A stretch of 64,000 bases of DNA from Roseimarinus sp035271585 (GCA_035271585.1 DATERL010000085.1:3156-67155), one strand, 5' to 3'; positions 8,881 through 18,049 are shown, counted from the first letter of the stretch. The notes: generated from the sequence alone by a model not told the origin. Translations and numbers: made by a program.

Positions 8881-9921
8881 TCAATAACCATAGGAACCAT
8901 AGGAATATTCGTATCCATCGATTGGATATTTTCCCGCTTCAAATTTATAATAGTTAATTGACTGGATCCCTATAATGCCCAATCCATTTTCGATGTTTGT
9001 GTAAACCGGAACCGGCTCCGTTAATACACCATCGGTTACCACATCAAATTTTTGCATTGACTTGAGGTATAAATAAACCTCTTTGCTCAAGGTTGCCAAC
9101 TCAAAAGAAATGGAGTAAAAACCCCCATCTATTATTTCAGTATTTAAAATATCATAACACGCTCTATTCTTCAATTTTACCCTTAAATGATATTCTCTGC
9201 CATTAAACAAACGATCGGTAAAAAGAGTAAAATACGAATTATCCATCCCAAAAATATAACTATCGGCATCGTTGGTTTCTGCCAATACTGGATCTCTTGA
9301 TTCTACCGGACTACGAGAAGATAAGTAATCCATAACCATAACCATCCTAGTAGAATCTCCAAAACCATTGGGATACACATATCCTTTCCCTGCACGGTAA
9401 TGCACATTAAGCAAATAGTAATTGTTATCCTCAATTGGATCGTCGATTGAAATAATGGCCTCCACCATGTTGTTAGCTGAAAGAGAATCTATTATAAGTG
9501 AAATATTTTTTATTTGAGCTGGAATAACAGCCGTAACAACAGCACTGGCCACCTCGTTATATGCAGGGTGTGAAACCTTTACCTGATAGCTTCGTCCCGC
9601 TCGGATGCAAGTATTTCCTATATATATTCCCCCGGTGTTGTAGCTATGTAGCCGATTTAACGAGTCTGAATAATTCAATATTTCAGTTTCGTTGCCATCA
9701 ACAAAAAGCTTCACCTGTGCATCAGCAATTTTTTCAAAAGTTTTGAGTTCACCGGGTATGGGTTTATTGGTCGAAACCTCAACTTGAACCAAGCTATCGG
9801 TGGTTAAAATGGCATTAACCACTAACTTTTGTTCTAAATAGCTTTGTTCAAACTCAACAACTTTACTACAGTTGGAGAAAAGCAACAGTCCAAAAAGAGT
9901 ATATAATACGATTTGTTTCAT
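8881..9921 (-). CDS. DUF4249 lipoprotein, TonB receptor partner
   Basis: Outer-membrane-associated lipoprotein of 346 residues. Signal peptide MKQIVLYTLFGLLLFSNC with lipobox Cys18, then the DUF4249 pattern: early KLVVNAILTTDS, a beta-sandwich region with VKLFVDG and YQVKVSHPAY, and a conserved aromatic-rich C-terminal half. DUF4249 genes usually sit directly downstream of a TonB-dependent receptor, as here: the receptor ends 10 bases before this start. By analogy with SusD-type partners it may help capture the ligand, but the substrate is unknown. The extreme C-terminus is Gly/Tyr-rich. Confidence 0.85.
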   Translation of the reverse strand: MKQIVLYTLFGLLLFSNCSKVVEFEQSYLEQKLVVNAILTTDSLVQVEVSTNKPIPGELKTFEKIADAQVKLFVDGNETEILNYSDSLNRLHSYNTGGIYIGNTCIRAGRSYQVKVSHPAYNEVASAVVTAVIPAQIKNISLIIDSLSANNMVEAIISIDDPIEDNNYYLLNVHYRAGKGYVYPNGFGDSTRMVMVMDYLSSRSPVESRDPVLAETNDADSYIFGMDNSYFTLFTDRLFNGREYHLRVKLKNRACYDILNTEIIDGGFYSISFELATLSKEVYLYLKSMQKFDVVTDGVLTEPVPVYTNIENGLGIIGIQSINYYKFEAGKYPIDGYEYSYGSYGY

Positions 9922-9931
9922 TTTCGAAATT

Positions 9932-12349
9932 TTAAAAAGAATATGAATAGCTTACAGAAGGGATTATAGGTAACAAACTGTATTTTTTCAATACCATTTT
10001 CCCATTATCCGATTGATACCCAATTTCAGTATCAACAGCATTTTCTCTCACAAAATCCCACTGGACAAAAAATGGGTTGATATGGTTATAGGCATTGTAT
10101 GCTGAAAAACTCCAGGTACGTTTTCCGTGTTTTTTCTGTTTATGCAGGTTTACACCAATATCTAAACGGTGGTAGGCTGGCATCCTAAAATTATTACGAC
10201 CTCCATATTCAACAATTGAACCTCCTCCCACTCTTGAATAATCCCCCAAAGATGCTGTGCGATATTCCGAAGTTCCCAGGGTAACAGCATTTCCTGTATT
10301 ATAAACCCACGAAACACCAACATCAATTCGATCCGAAAACCGATGGGTTACAGCAATATTAATATCGTGCCTGTTATCGTATTTAGCCGGAAATGGATTT
10401 CCAAAGTTTAAGTTTTCAAAAAGCCTTTCCGACCATGATAAGGTATAGCCAATCCAACCTGTTGTTTTTCCAACTTGTTTTTCAATTAAAAGTTCAACTC
10501 CATAAGCGGTACCATCTCCTTTTTCAACTTTATCTTCCCAATTGGTTGAACTCCCAAAAAACGAAGCCCCCTCTTTATATTCTATAAGGTTGCTCATTTC
10601 TTTATAGTAGCCTTCAATTGAAAAATCGATATGATAGGGCATTTTATAATTAACCGCAAGGCCAATTTGATCCGACATTGGAGGTTCAAACGCTTTGGTA
10701 ACCGGCAACCACAAATCAGTTGGCATATTAATGCCCGAAGTAGAAAGCAAATGTACATGTTGTGCCATGCGTGAATAGGATGCTTTTATGGCCAACTTTT
10801 CGATTGGCAAATACCTAATTGCCACCCTAGGTTGAGGCCTTATGTAGTTTTGCGCCTGAACATTAAAAAGCGATATATTCAAACCAACATTACATTTCAC
10901 TGTCGAGCCAAGCCTAAAATCGTCTTCTATATATACCGAAAAATCATTCGCATCAATAACACTTGCACCATACAATGTATCAAGCTTCTCTGAGATTTGT
11001 TCACTATCGGATACGTTTTTGATTTGTGTAACTCCGGGTGTAAACCGATGCCGAGTCCCTTGTATCCCAAATTTGACATCGTGACCAGGCAAGGGGAAAT
11101 AATCAAATTCCATTTTCCCCGAAAAGTCTCTAATTCCTGAATAATATTTAAACAAATTTGAAACTTTTAGATTTGTTGCGTAATCTTCTTCTGAATCTTT
11201 CAATGAGATATCAAAAAAATAATTACTGTAATTCACAATGATATTGCTGAACAACTTCGCATTTATCAAATAATTCCATCGTAATGAAGCCACTGTATTT
11301 CCCCAATTTAAACTGGTTAAATTTATTTGACGATAATCTCGTTTTTCTTTTCCCCAGTCATATTTTATGTGATCATCGTATCCTATGTAGCCTCGATCTT
11401 TTCCATGATAGGCACTAAGATACAATCGGCTTTTTCCTGAAAAAACATGATTCACTTTAAGATTATAATCATGAAAAAAAGCACCTGCTGTAATATTATC
11501 GTTATTTTGTTTGTTCGTAATTGCAAGAACTGGTTTCGCTAACAAATCGATGTATGTTCTACGGGCCGATAACAAGAAGGATGTTTTATCTTTTATTAGT
11601 GGCCCTTCCAACGAAAGTTTCGATGAAATAATCCCAATAGAAATGTTACCCGCTAATTGCTTCATATTACCATCCTTCATTGTAATATCAACCACCGACG
11701 ATAAGCGGCCACCATAATGTGCGGGGAAACCCCCTTTATAAATTTTAACCGCTTTTATTGCATCAGGATTAAAAACAGAGAAGAAACCCAATAAATGACT
11801 GGCATTATAAATCGGTATCCCATCTAATAAAAACAAATTTTGATCGGGACTGCCACCCCTCACATAGATACCACTGGTACCCTCAACCCCGCCTTTTACT
11901 CCAGGCAATAACTGCATTACCTTTAAAACATCCGACTCTCCTAATATCGATGGTATGGCCTTGATTTGCTTTACCGACATATTGGTAGAACTCATTTGAG
12001 TATCATCAAGTTTTGAGTTATTTCCTATTACTACTACCTCATTAATTTCATCGCTTTTGGGCTTTAATAAAAAGTTTATAACGGTGTCTCTTTTAAGGTT
12101 TACTTTTAATTGCTCACTATTATACCCCAAAAATGAAATACGAATTGTGTTTTCACCTTCGGGTAGCGTTAAACTATAATAACCAAAATTATTAGCAGTA
12201 GTACCTGAAAGTTTTTCAGTTTGATATACGTTGGCCTGAGGGAGCCTTTCGCCACTAGTAATATCAGAAACATAACCGCTTACGGTAAATTTTTGGGCTG
12301 TCGAAACAATCGTAAAAAATAGAAATACGATAAAGAGGGTCTTTTTCAT
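9932..12349 (-). CDS. TonB-dependent receptor with carboxypeptidase-like N-domain
   Basis: Outer membrane transporter of 805 residues. Order: signal peptide (MKKTLFIVFLFFTIVSTAQ); a carboxypeptidase-regulatory-like beta domain (about 21-105, FTVSGYVSDITSGERLPQAN); a plug domain with IPSILGESDVLKVMQLLPGV and YVRGGSPDQNLFLLDGIPIY; then a 22-strand-type barrel ending in an aromatic residue (SVSYSYSF), as expected for Bam-dependent insertion. It lacks the SusC-specific domain features, and its partner is DUF4249 rather than SusD, which argues against a classical polysaccharide-utilisation pair. Substrate not predictable. It heads a two-gene minus-strand operon; I see no clear -7 box upstream. Confidence 0.92.
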   Translation of the reverse strand: MKKTLFIVFLFFTIVSTAQKFTVSGYVSDITSGERLPQANVYQTEKLSGTTANNFGYYSLTLPEGENTIRISFLGYNSEQLKVNLKRDTVINFLLKPKSDEINEVVVIGNNSKLDDTQMSSTNMSVKQIKAIPSILGESDVLKVMQLLPGVKGGVEGTSGIYVRGGSPDQNLFLLDGIPIYNASHLLGFFSVFNPDAIKAVKIYKGGFPAHYGGRLSSVVDITMKDGNMKQLAGNISIGIISSKLSLEGPLIKDKTSFLLSARRTYIDLLAKPVLAITNKQNNDNITAGAFFHDYNLKVNHVFSGKSRLYLSAYHGKDRGYIGYDDHIKYDWGKEKRDYRQINLTSLNWGNTVASLRWNYLINAKLFSNIIVNYSNYFFDISLKDSEEDYATNLKVSNLFKYYSGIRDFSGKMEFDYFPLPGHDVKFGIQGTRHRFTPGVTQIKNVSDSEQISEKLDTLYGASVIDANDFSVYIEDDFRLGSTVKCNVGLNISLFNVQAQNYIRPQPRVAIRYLPIEKLAIKASYSRMAQHVHLLSTSGINMPTDLWLPVTKAFEPPMSDQIGLAVNYKMPYHIDFSIEGYYKEMSNLIEYKEGASFFGSSTNWEDKVEKGDGTAYGVELLIEKQVGKTTGWIGYTLSWSERLFENLNFGNPFPAKYDNRHDINIAVTHRFSDRIDVGVSWVYNTGNAVTLGTSEYRTASLGDYSRVGGGSIVEYGGRNNFRMPAYHRLDIGVNLHKQKKHGKRTWSFSAYNAYNHINPFFVQWDFVRENAVDTEIGYQSDNGKMVLKKYSLLPIIPSVSYSYSF

Positions 12350-12502
12350 GGGTTATTAAATCAATTAAACTTTTTTGAAAACAGCATTTAAAAAAGCAGT
12401 AAATCTTACAGACTGCCAAAAAAACTAAGGTAGTTCAGCATGTTTTTATACATAAGATAGCCATTAGTATTAAATGGTGTAAAAATAAAAAGATATTTTG
12501 AT

Positions 12503-12592
12503 TTATAGACTTTCGAGTACTTCAATTAATTTCTTTTTACGACGGGTCGAAACGGGGATTTCGCTGCCGTCTTTCAACACCAACGAGCCGCG
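12503..12592 (-). pseudogene. Remnant of a LytTR-family response regulator (C-terminus only)
   Basis: About 29 codons on the minus strand read SLVLKDGSEIPVSTRRKKKL and on to a stop at 12503-12505. This matches the last strand and helix of the LytTR DNA-binding domain (typical form L-x-D-G-x-x-I-P-V-S-R-R-R-K-x-x-L). Upstream the reading frame continues briefly without recognisable LytTR or receiver sequence, and there is no start codon for a full gene, so the 5' part has been lost. Base composition here (GC-rich codons) stands out from the AT-rich flanks, consistent with former coding sequence. Confidence 0.6.
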
Positions 12593-12771
12593 ATCGGAAG
12601 TGCAGCAACTTCCATAACAAATGCTACAATAAAAAGAATAAAAACTTGGCAGATATCATTAAAAAAATAACTTTCCCACTTTTATGCATATTCTATTTTG
12701 ATATTTTAGGTAATAAAACACAAAATTCCTAAAAACTGAACCCTATATGCCCAATCGGCAACATGTTTTTA

Positions 12772-12779
12772 TATATTTG
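12772..12779 (+). promoter_or_regulatory. -7 box TATATTTG upstream of ileS
   Basis: Perfect TAnnTTTG match; transcription would start near 12786, giving a leader of about 27 bases to ATG 12813. Confidence 0.5.
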
Positions 12780-12812
12780 TAGACTTTTTAAAAATCAGGT
12801 TTTTTGCACGTT

Positions 12813-15800
12813 ATGACAAAAAAATTTATTGAATACAAAGCATTCGATTTATCGCAAATTAACAAAGAGATAAGTAAACGCTGGGAAGAGGACGATACGT
12901 TTCATAAAAGCATGAGTACCCGAGAAGGGAAACCCACGTTCGTTTTTTACGAAGGGCCACCATCGGCCAACGGTATGCCGGGAATTCACCACGTGATGGC
13001 CCGTGCTATTAAAGACATTTTCTGCCGATACAAAACCATGCAAGGTTTTTTGGTGAAGCGAAAAGCTGGTTGGGACACCCACGGTTTGCCCGTTGAGCTG
13101 GGCGTTGAGAAAATGCTCGGGATTACAAAAGAAGATATTGGTAAAACCATTTCGGTTGCCGAATACAATGCAGCCTGCCGTAAAGAAGTGATGAAATACA
13201 CCAAAGAGTGGGAAGAACTTACCCGCCAAATGGGCTACTGGGTAAACATGGACGACCCTTACATCACTTACGACAACCGCTACATTGAATCGGTTTGGTA
13301 CCTATTAAAACAGATATACAACAAAGGCCTCATTTATAAAGGTTACACCATACAACCCTACTCGCCGGCTGCCGGCACCGGCCTTAGCTCGCATGAGCTA
13401 AACCAACCCGGTTGCTATCGCGATGTAAAAGATACTGCTGCTACCGCACAGTTTAAAGTGGTGCGAAACCAACTTTCGGAAAAACTTTTCGAAAACGTTG
13501 ATACCGACTTATTCTTCATGGCTTGGACAACTACTCCCTGGACTTTACCATCAAATACCGCCTTGGCCATTGGATCCAAAATTACCTATGTTAAAGTTCG
13601 CACCTTTAACCCTTACACCGGATCACCAATGACGGCGATACTGGCCAAAGATTTGGTAAGCAGCTACTTTAACCCAAAAAATGCTGAAGTAAGTTTTGCC
13701 GACTATCAAACCGGCGACAAAGCAGTACCATTTGAAATTATAGCCGAATATACCGGATCCGATTTGGTGGGCATTGCTTACGAACAACTTATCCCCTTTG
13801 TAAAACCCGAAGGCGATGCTTTTCGTGTAATCACTGGCGACTATGTTACTACCGAAGATGGAACCGGAATTGTACACATTGCTCCTACTTTTGGTGCCGA
13901 CGACGACCGCGTAGCCAAACAAGCAGGCATTGTACCACTTACCATGCTCGATAAAGAAGGAAAGCAACAAGCAATGGTCGATCGCACCGGGAAATTCTTC
14001 CGTATCGAAGACCTTGACCAAGATTGGGCAAATACTTACGTGAACAAACAACTGTATCACGAATTTGCCGGACGCTACGTGAAAAATGCTTACGACGATA
14101 CCCTTAGCGAAGACGACCCAACGCTGGATATAGATATATCGGTAATGCTCAAAAAAGAAAACAAAGCATTCAAGATTGAAAAACATGAACACAACTATCC
14201 ACATTGCTGGCGTACCGACAAACCAATTTTATACTACCCGCTCGACTCGTGGTTCATCAAAACTACCGCGGTTAAAGAGCGAATGATTGAGTTGAACAAC
14301 ACCATCAACTGGAAGCCAGCAAGTACCGGAACAGGACGTTTTGGCAACTGGCTCGAAAACTTGGTTGATTGGAACTTGTCACGCTCACGCTACTGGGGCA
14401 CCCCGCTACCAATATGGAGAACCGAAGACAGGGAAGAAGAAATTTGCATTGGTTCGACCGAAGAACTAATGAACGAAATACAAAAATCGATCGAAGCCGG
14501 GTTCATGGATAAAAACCCTTACGAAGGTTTCGAAGTAGGCAATAACACGAAAGAGAATTACGAGATTATCGACCTTCACCGTCCCTTTGTCGATGATATT
14601 ATTCTGGTTTCGTCGAAAGGCGAAAAAATGTACCGCGAGCCCGACCTTATCGATGTATGGTTCGATTCGGGCGCAATGCCTTACGCACAAATGCATTACC
14701 CATTTACCGGAGATGGTGCTTCTGCGGCTTCAGGCACTCCTGTACCCTCTATGGCTGCCGATTTTATTGCCGAAGGTGTTGACCAAACCCGTGGATGGTT
14801 CTTTACCCTGCATGCCATATCAACAATGATTTCGGACGATGTTGCTTTCAAAAACATCATTTCGAACGGTTTGGTATTGGATGCCAAAGGAAACAAAATG
14901 TCGAAACGTTTGGGCAATGGTGTCGATCCTTTCAATGCCATCGAAAAATACGGTTCCGACCCACTGCGCTGGTACATGATTACCAATTCGCAACCCTGGG
15001 ACAACCTTAAATTCGACATATCGGGTGTAGATGAAGTACGTCGTAAATTCTTCGGAACACTTTATAACACCTACAGTTTTTTCTCGTTATATGCTAATAT
15101 CGACGGCTTTACCTATGCCGAAAACGATGTACCAATGAACGAGCGACCTGAAATTGACCGTTGGGTACTTTCCTTACTCAACACCCTTATAAAAACGGTA
15201 ACCGAGTGTTACGAAACCTACGAGCCAACACGTGCCGGACGCGCCATTTCCGATTTTGTGGGCGAAAACCTTAGTAATTGGTTTGTGCGCCTTAGCCGTA
15301 AACGCTATTGGGGAGGACAAATGACCACCGATAAACTTTCGGCCTATCAAACTTTATACACCTGCTTGGCTACCGTGGCTAAACTGGCTGCTCCTATTGC
15401 ACCTTTTTATATGGATCAGCTCTTTAGCGACCTTAACCGCGTAGCCGGCAAAGAAGCCGATCAAAGTGTTCACATTTCAGATTTCCCTACTTATAACGAA
15501 GAGTTAATCGACTCCGATTTGGAAGAACGCATGGCATTGGCTCAAAAAGTATCGAGCATGGTACTGAGCTTGCGCCGTAAAGAAAAACTGAAAGTGCGCC
15601 AACCGCTGGCTAAAATCATGGTACCAATTCTTAATCCTAAATTCAAGGTGCAACTCGAAGCTGTTGAGAGCATTATCCTTTCGGAAGTAAACGTAAAAGA
15701 AATTGAATACCTAACTGAAACAGCCGGCGTTATTAAAAAGAAAATTAAGGCTAACTTCAAAACTCTTGGACCTAAATATGGCAAGTTGATGAAACAAATT

Positions 15801-16262
15801 GCCGGAGCCATTGCACAAATGAATCAAGATGACATTGGCAAACTGGAACAAGAAGATGAATTCAAATTAATAATTGATGGACAAACGATAATAGTTGCTC
15901 CCGACGATGTGGAAATTACATCGGAAGACATACCCGGTTGGACCGTTTCAACCGAAGGCCATATTACCGTCGCCCTCGACATTAATGTAACCAACGAATT
16001 ACGCAACGAGGGAATTGCCCGCGAATTTGTTAATCGCATTCAAAATATACGTAAAGAAAGTGACTTTGAAGTTACCGATAAAATCAAGGTGACAATTCAA
16101 AAGCACGAGGCACTCAACGAAGCTTTGGAAACCTATAAAGAATACATCAGCAATCAAACCCTCACTAAAGAGCTATTATTTACCGATCAACTCGAAGATA
16201 AGAGCCGCCGAGAGATTGAGATTGACGAAAATGTAACCTTTATTGTGGTAGAAAAGCATTAG
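12813..16262 (+). CDS. ileS: Isoleucyl-tRNA synthetase
   Basis: Class I aminoacyl-tRNA synthetase charging tRNA-Ile, 1149 residues. Seen: HIGH-box equivalent GIHHVM (57-62), tryptophan-rich CP1 editing domain with AWTTTPWTLPSNTALAIG, the zinc-free DFIAEGVDQTRGWFFTLH segment, and KMSKR at 695-699 followed by GNGVDP. The HHVM form of the HIGH box and the overall length fit the eukaryote-like IleRS2 clade usual in Bacteroidota, which is often less sensitive to mupirocin (family knowledge, not tested). ATG 12813 is preferred over TTG 12804, which lies three codons upstream. dksA-like and lspA genes follow in the same direction. Confidence 0.97.
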   Translation: MTKKFIEYKAFDLSQINKEISKRWEEDDTFHKSMSTREGKPTFVFYEGPPSANGMPGIHHVMARAIKDIFCRYKTMQGFLVKRKAGWDTHGLPVELGVEKMLGITKEDIGKTISVAEYNAACRKEVMKYTKEWEELTRQMGYWVNMDDPYITYDNRYIESVWYLLKQIYNKGLIYKGYTIQPYSPAAGTGLSSHELNQPGCYRDVKDTAATAQFKVVRNQLSEKLFENVDTDLFFMAWTTTPWTLPSNTALAIGSKITYVKVRTFNPYTGSPMTAILAKDLVSSYFNPKNAEVSFADYQTGDKAVPFEIIAEYTGSDLVGIAYEQLIPFVKPEGDAFRVITGDYVTTEDGTGIVHIAPTFGADDDRVAKQAGIVPLTMLDKEGKQQAMVDRTGKFFRIEDLDQDWANTYVNKQLYHEFAGRYVKNAYDDTLSEDDPTLDIDISVMLKKENKAFKIEKHEHNYPHCWRTDKPILYYPLDSWFIKTTAVKERMIELNNTINWKPASTGTGRFGNWLENLVDWNLSRSRYWGTPLPIWRTEDREEEICIGSTEELMNEIQKSIEAGFMDKNPYEGFEVGNNTKENYEIIDLHRPFVDDIILVSSKGEKMYREPDLIDVWFDSGAMPYAQMHYPFTGDGASAASGTPVPSMAADFIAEGVDQTRGWFFTLHAISTMISDDVAFKNIISNGLVLDAKGNKMSKRLGNGVDPFNAIEKYGSDPLRWYMITNSQPWDNLKFDISGVDEVRRKFFGTLYNTYSFFSLYANIDGFTYAENDVPMNERPEIDRWVLSLLNTLIKTVTECYETYEPTRAGRAISDFVGENLSNWFVRLSRKRYWGGQMTTDKLSAYQTLYTCLATVAKLAAPIAPFYMDQLFSDLNRVAGKEADQSVHISDFPTYNEELIDSDLEERMALAQKVSSMVLSLRRKEKLKVRQPLAKIMVPILNPKFKVQLEAVESIILSEVNVKEIEYLTETAGVIKKKIKANFKTLGPKYGKLMKQIAGAIAQMNQDDIGKLEQEDEFKLIIDGQTIIVAPDDVEITSEDIPGWTVSTEGHITVALDINVTNELRNEGIAREFVNRIQNIRKESDFEVTDKIKVTIQKHEALNEALETYKEYISNQTLTKELLFTDQLEDKSRREIEIDENVTFIVVEKH

Positions 16263-16300
16263 ATAGAATTATTATTCAAACAGCAATTCATTTTTTTTGT

Positions 16301-16308
16301 TACATTTG
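16301..16308 (+). promoter_or_regulatory. -7 box TACATTTG upstream of the dksA-like gene
   Basis: Perfect TAnnTTTG match 38 bases before the ATG; suggests the gene has its own promoter besides any read-through from ileS. Confidence 0.45.
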
Positions 16309-16345
16309 GTAAATTTCAATAATAAAGAATTCAAAACCTACTACT

Positions 16346-16723
16346 ATGAGCGAAAAAACAAGATATACAGACACAGAGCTGCAAGAGTTCAAAGCTATCA
16401 TCTTGCTAAAGCTAGAAAAAGCTCAGCGTGATTATGACATTTTTAAAAGTTCGATCCTGCATGGCGATGACAACGACACGCAAGACACCTCTCCCACCTT
16501 TAAAATACTGGAAGAGGGAGCAGCTACTCTATCGAAGGAAGAAGCCAGCAAGCTAGCACAAAGGCAGCTAAAATTCATTCAGCATTTACAATCGGCCTTG
16601 GTTCGTATCGAAAACAAGACTTACGGTATATGCCGCGAAACTGGCAAGTTGATCTCTAAAGAACGTCTTCGTGCTGTGCCTCATGCTACGCTTTCAATTG
16701 ATGCTAAAAACTTGCAACGTTAA
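16346..16723 (+). CDS. TraR/DksA-family protein without the zinc-finger cysteines
   Basis: Small RNA-polymerase-binding regulator family, 125 residues. The N-terminal part is a long helical hairpin as in DksA; the C-terminal part has the family's globular region YGICRETGKLISKERLRAVP followed by the conserved helix. In DksA four cysteines bind zinc; here only one (in GICRETG) remains, so the fold is likely held without zinc. I believe this form is usual in Bacteroidota, but that is from memory. Acidic residues at the coiled-coil tip (GDDNDTQD) are compatible with insertion into the polymerase secondary channel. It lies between ileS and lspA, with its own promoter and a terminator behind it. 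Confidence 0.85.
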   Translation: MSEKTRYTDTELQEFKAIILLKLEKAQRDYDIFKSSILHGDDNDTQDTSPTFKILEEGAATLSKEEASKLAQRQLKFIQHLQSALVRIENKTYGICRETGKLISKERLRAVPHATLSIDAKNLQR

Positions 16724-16750
16724 TGTTTACAAATAATATATAATAAGAAT

Positions 16751-16786
16751 ACGATTGGGGGCAAATAACTCTCAATCGTTTTTTTT
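16751..16786 (+). terminator. Terminator between dksA-like gene and lspA
   Basis: ACGATTG (16751-16757) pairs with CAATCGT (16773-16779), partly extended by G-T pairs, followed by eight T. lspA starts 13 bases later, so it may depend on read-through or a promoter in this gap that I cannot identify. Confidence 0.75.
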
Positions 16787-16798
16787 CAATAATAGTTT

Positions 16799-17434
16799 AT
16801 GACTAAAAAACAAGTGGCATTTCTGGTAATCTTTTTAATACTGATTGCCGATCAGATACTTAAAATTTGGATTAAAACCACCTTCTATTTGGGCGAAGAC
16901 CGACACGTGTTGGGCAATTGGTTTATACTTCATTTTGTCGAAAACAGAGGAATGGCCTTTGGTGTTGAATTTGCCGGACGTTTCGGAAAAGTACTGTTAA
17001 CAATATTCAGGGCTGTTGCTGCAACGGCCATTATGTGGTATTTGTTTAAACTGATAAAAAAGGGCATTCCAACAGGCTTTGTAATTTGTATCGCCATGAT
17101 TTTTGCCGGCGCAGTAGGCAACATTATCGATAGCGCCTTTTACGGTGTTATTTTTAGCGATAGCTACGGACGCATTGCCGAATTTATGTCCAAAGGAGGA
17201 GGTTACGAGACCTTCCTTCATGGCTCCGTTGTCGATATGTTCTACTTTCCACTGATTGATACAAACATCCCATCGTGGTCGCCCATTAATGCCGGTCAAC
17301 GATTCATTTTTTTTCGTCCCGTTTTCAATATTGCCGATTCGTCAATCACAGTCGGTATTACGCTCATCCTTTTGTTCTACCGCAAAGTTTTTAACGAACT
17401 GGATACCAAAAAAGAAAATAATCCTGATAAATAA
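16799..17434 (+). CDS. lspA: Lipoprotein signal peptidase II
   Basis: Inner-membrane aspartyl protease that removes signal peptides from diacylated prolipoproteins; several lipoproteins in this window (PorW, DUF4249, the 34.7-kb protein) would be substrates. Four membrane helices; catalytic Asp111 in GNIIDS and Asp180 in FNIADSSI; conserved Asn in FVENRGMAFG. Length 211 is longer than the E. coli enzyme (164) because of an insert between the catalytic regions, which I believe is common in Bacteroidota. The ileS-lspA neighbourhood is also seen in Proteobacteria. Confidence 0.95.
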   Translation: MTKKQVAFLVIFLILIADQILKIWIKTTFYLGEDRHVLGNWFILHFVENRGMAFGVEFAGRFGKVLLTIFRAVAATAIMWYLFKLIKKGIPTGFVICIAMIFAGAVGNIIDSAFYGVIFSDSYGRIAEFMSKGGGYETFLHGSVVDMFYFPLIDTNIPSWSPINAGQRFIFFRPVFNIADSSITVGITLILLFYRKVFNELDTKKENNPDK

Positions 17435-17552
17435 TCACACTAAATAAAAAATAGCTTGTGTATTTGGTAGCAATTCACTAAAATTGCACTCCGAAAACGA
17501 ACAGTAAAATATACACTATAAGTTATTGTTGATTCGGTTATAAAATACAGTT

Positions 17553-17588
17553 TCCGTCAAACGACGGATGACTCATAATCAGAGGGTC
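17553..17588 (+). repeat. Palindrome TCCGTC-AAAC-GACGGA joined to a partial tRNA copy
   Basis: Bases 17553-17568 form a 6-bp inverted repeat with a 4-base loop. Immediately after it, 17569-17588 match 19 of 20 bases of the anticodon arm and variable loop of the CAU tRNA that starts 50 bases downstream. The rest of a tRNA is absent. The same outer palindrome sits inside the degenerate tRNA-Val copy at 57626-57641. Confidence 0.7.
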
Positions 17589-17638
17589 AATAAAAATTAC
17601 TGATTACGTTAATTGAAAATATCAAAACCCAATATTTT

Positions 17639-17715
17639 GGGCCTATAGCTCAGTTGGTTAGAGCACCTGACTCATAATCAGGGGGTCGCAGGATCATGCC
17701 CTGCTGGGCCCACCA
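17639..17715 (+). tRNA. tRNA with CAU anticodon (Ile2 or Met)
   Basis: A complete 77-base cloverleaf with encoded CCA. Acceptor stem GGGCCTA/TGGGCCC (one T-G pair), D-arm AGCTCAGTTGGTTAGAGC, anticodon stem-loop CTGACTCATAATCAG with CAT, T-stem GCAGG/CCTGC. CAU tRNAs may be elongator Met, initiator Met or lysidine-modified Ile2; initiator is unlikely because the anticodon stem lacks the three G-C pairs and position 1-72 is paired. Between Ile2 and elongator Met I cannot decide. Oddity: the T-loop reads ATCATGC instead of TTCRANY, so positions 54 and 58 are A and T rather than T and A. Confidence 0.9.
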
Positions 17716-17726
17716 CGTTAAGATCA

Positions 17727-17762
17727 AACACTTGCACATTTATTTGTGTGAGTGTTTTTTTT
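17727..17762 (+). terminator. Terminator after the CAU tRNA
   Basis: 12-bp stem 17727-17738 with 17745-17756 (two G-T pairs), 6-base loop, then a T run. Confidence 0.85.
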
Positions 17763-18049
17763 GTTCGCCAATTTCTTGCCAAATAATTTGTACAATTTGT
17801 TGCATTCCTCTCCGTAAGTGGCTCAGTTAAAAACGAAAATTCAAAAACCTCTCTCCAACAAGTTAGAGCAGACAGTAAACACTTCGCTCAAACAAGGGAG
17901 AAGTGGACACTAGCAACTAAGACAAATGAAACAAGATCAAAAAAGGCAAGCTAAATAGGATGCTTTCAGTACCGATCAGAAAAAGCATAGGATTTTTTTC
18001 TGAACCGTATATTGGGCAGGTTTTGTGATAAAGGATTAAGTAGAGGCTT
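17763..18049. other. Gene-free gap before atpG, with a degenerate inverted repeat
   Basis: No open frame of note. Bases 17848-17868 (CTCTAACT...GGAGAGAGG on the minus strand) and 17883-17906 form a loose inverted pair. They resemble the palindrome at 62296-62334 in sharing CTCTAACT and (A/G)GGAGA, so a degenerate intergenic repeat is possible. I see no clear terminator for atpG. Confidence 0.35.

Noticed and set aside
13623..14204. 193-codon minus-strand open frame inside ileS
   Set aside because: Shadow of a strongly conserved gene; low-complexity Phe/Val/Tyr-rich translation.
14587..15019. Overlapping open frames on both strands within ileS
   Set aside because: All lie across the KMSKR region of ileS and are explained by its codon pattern.
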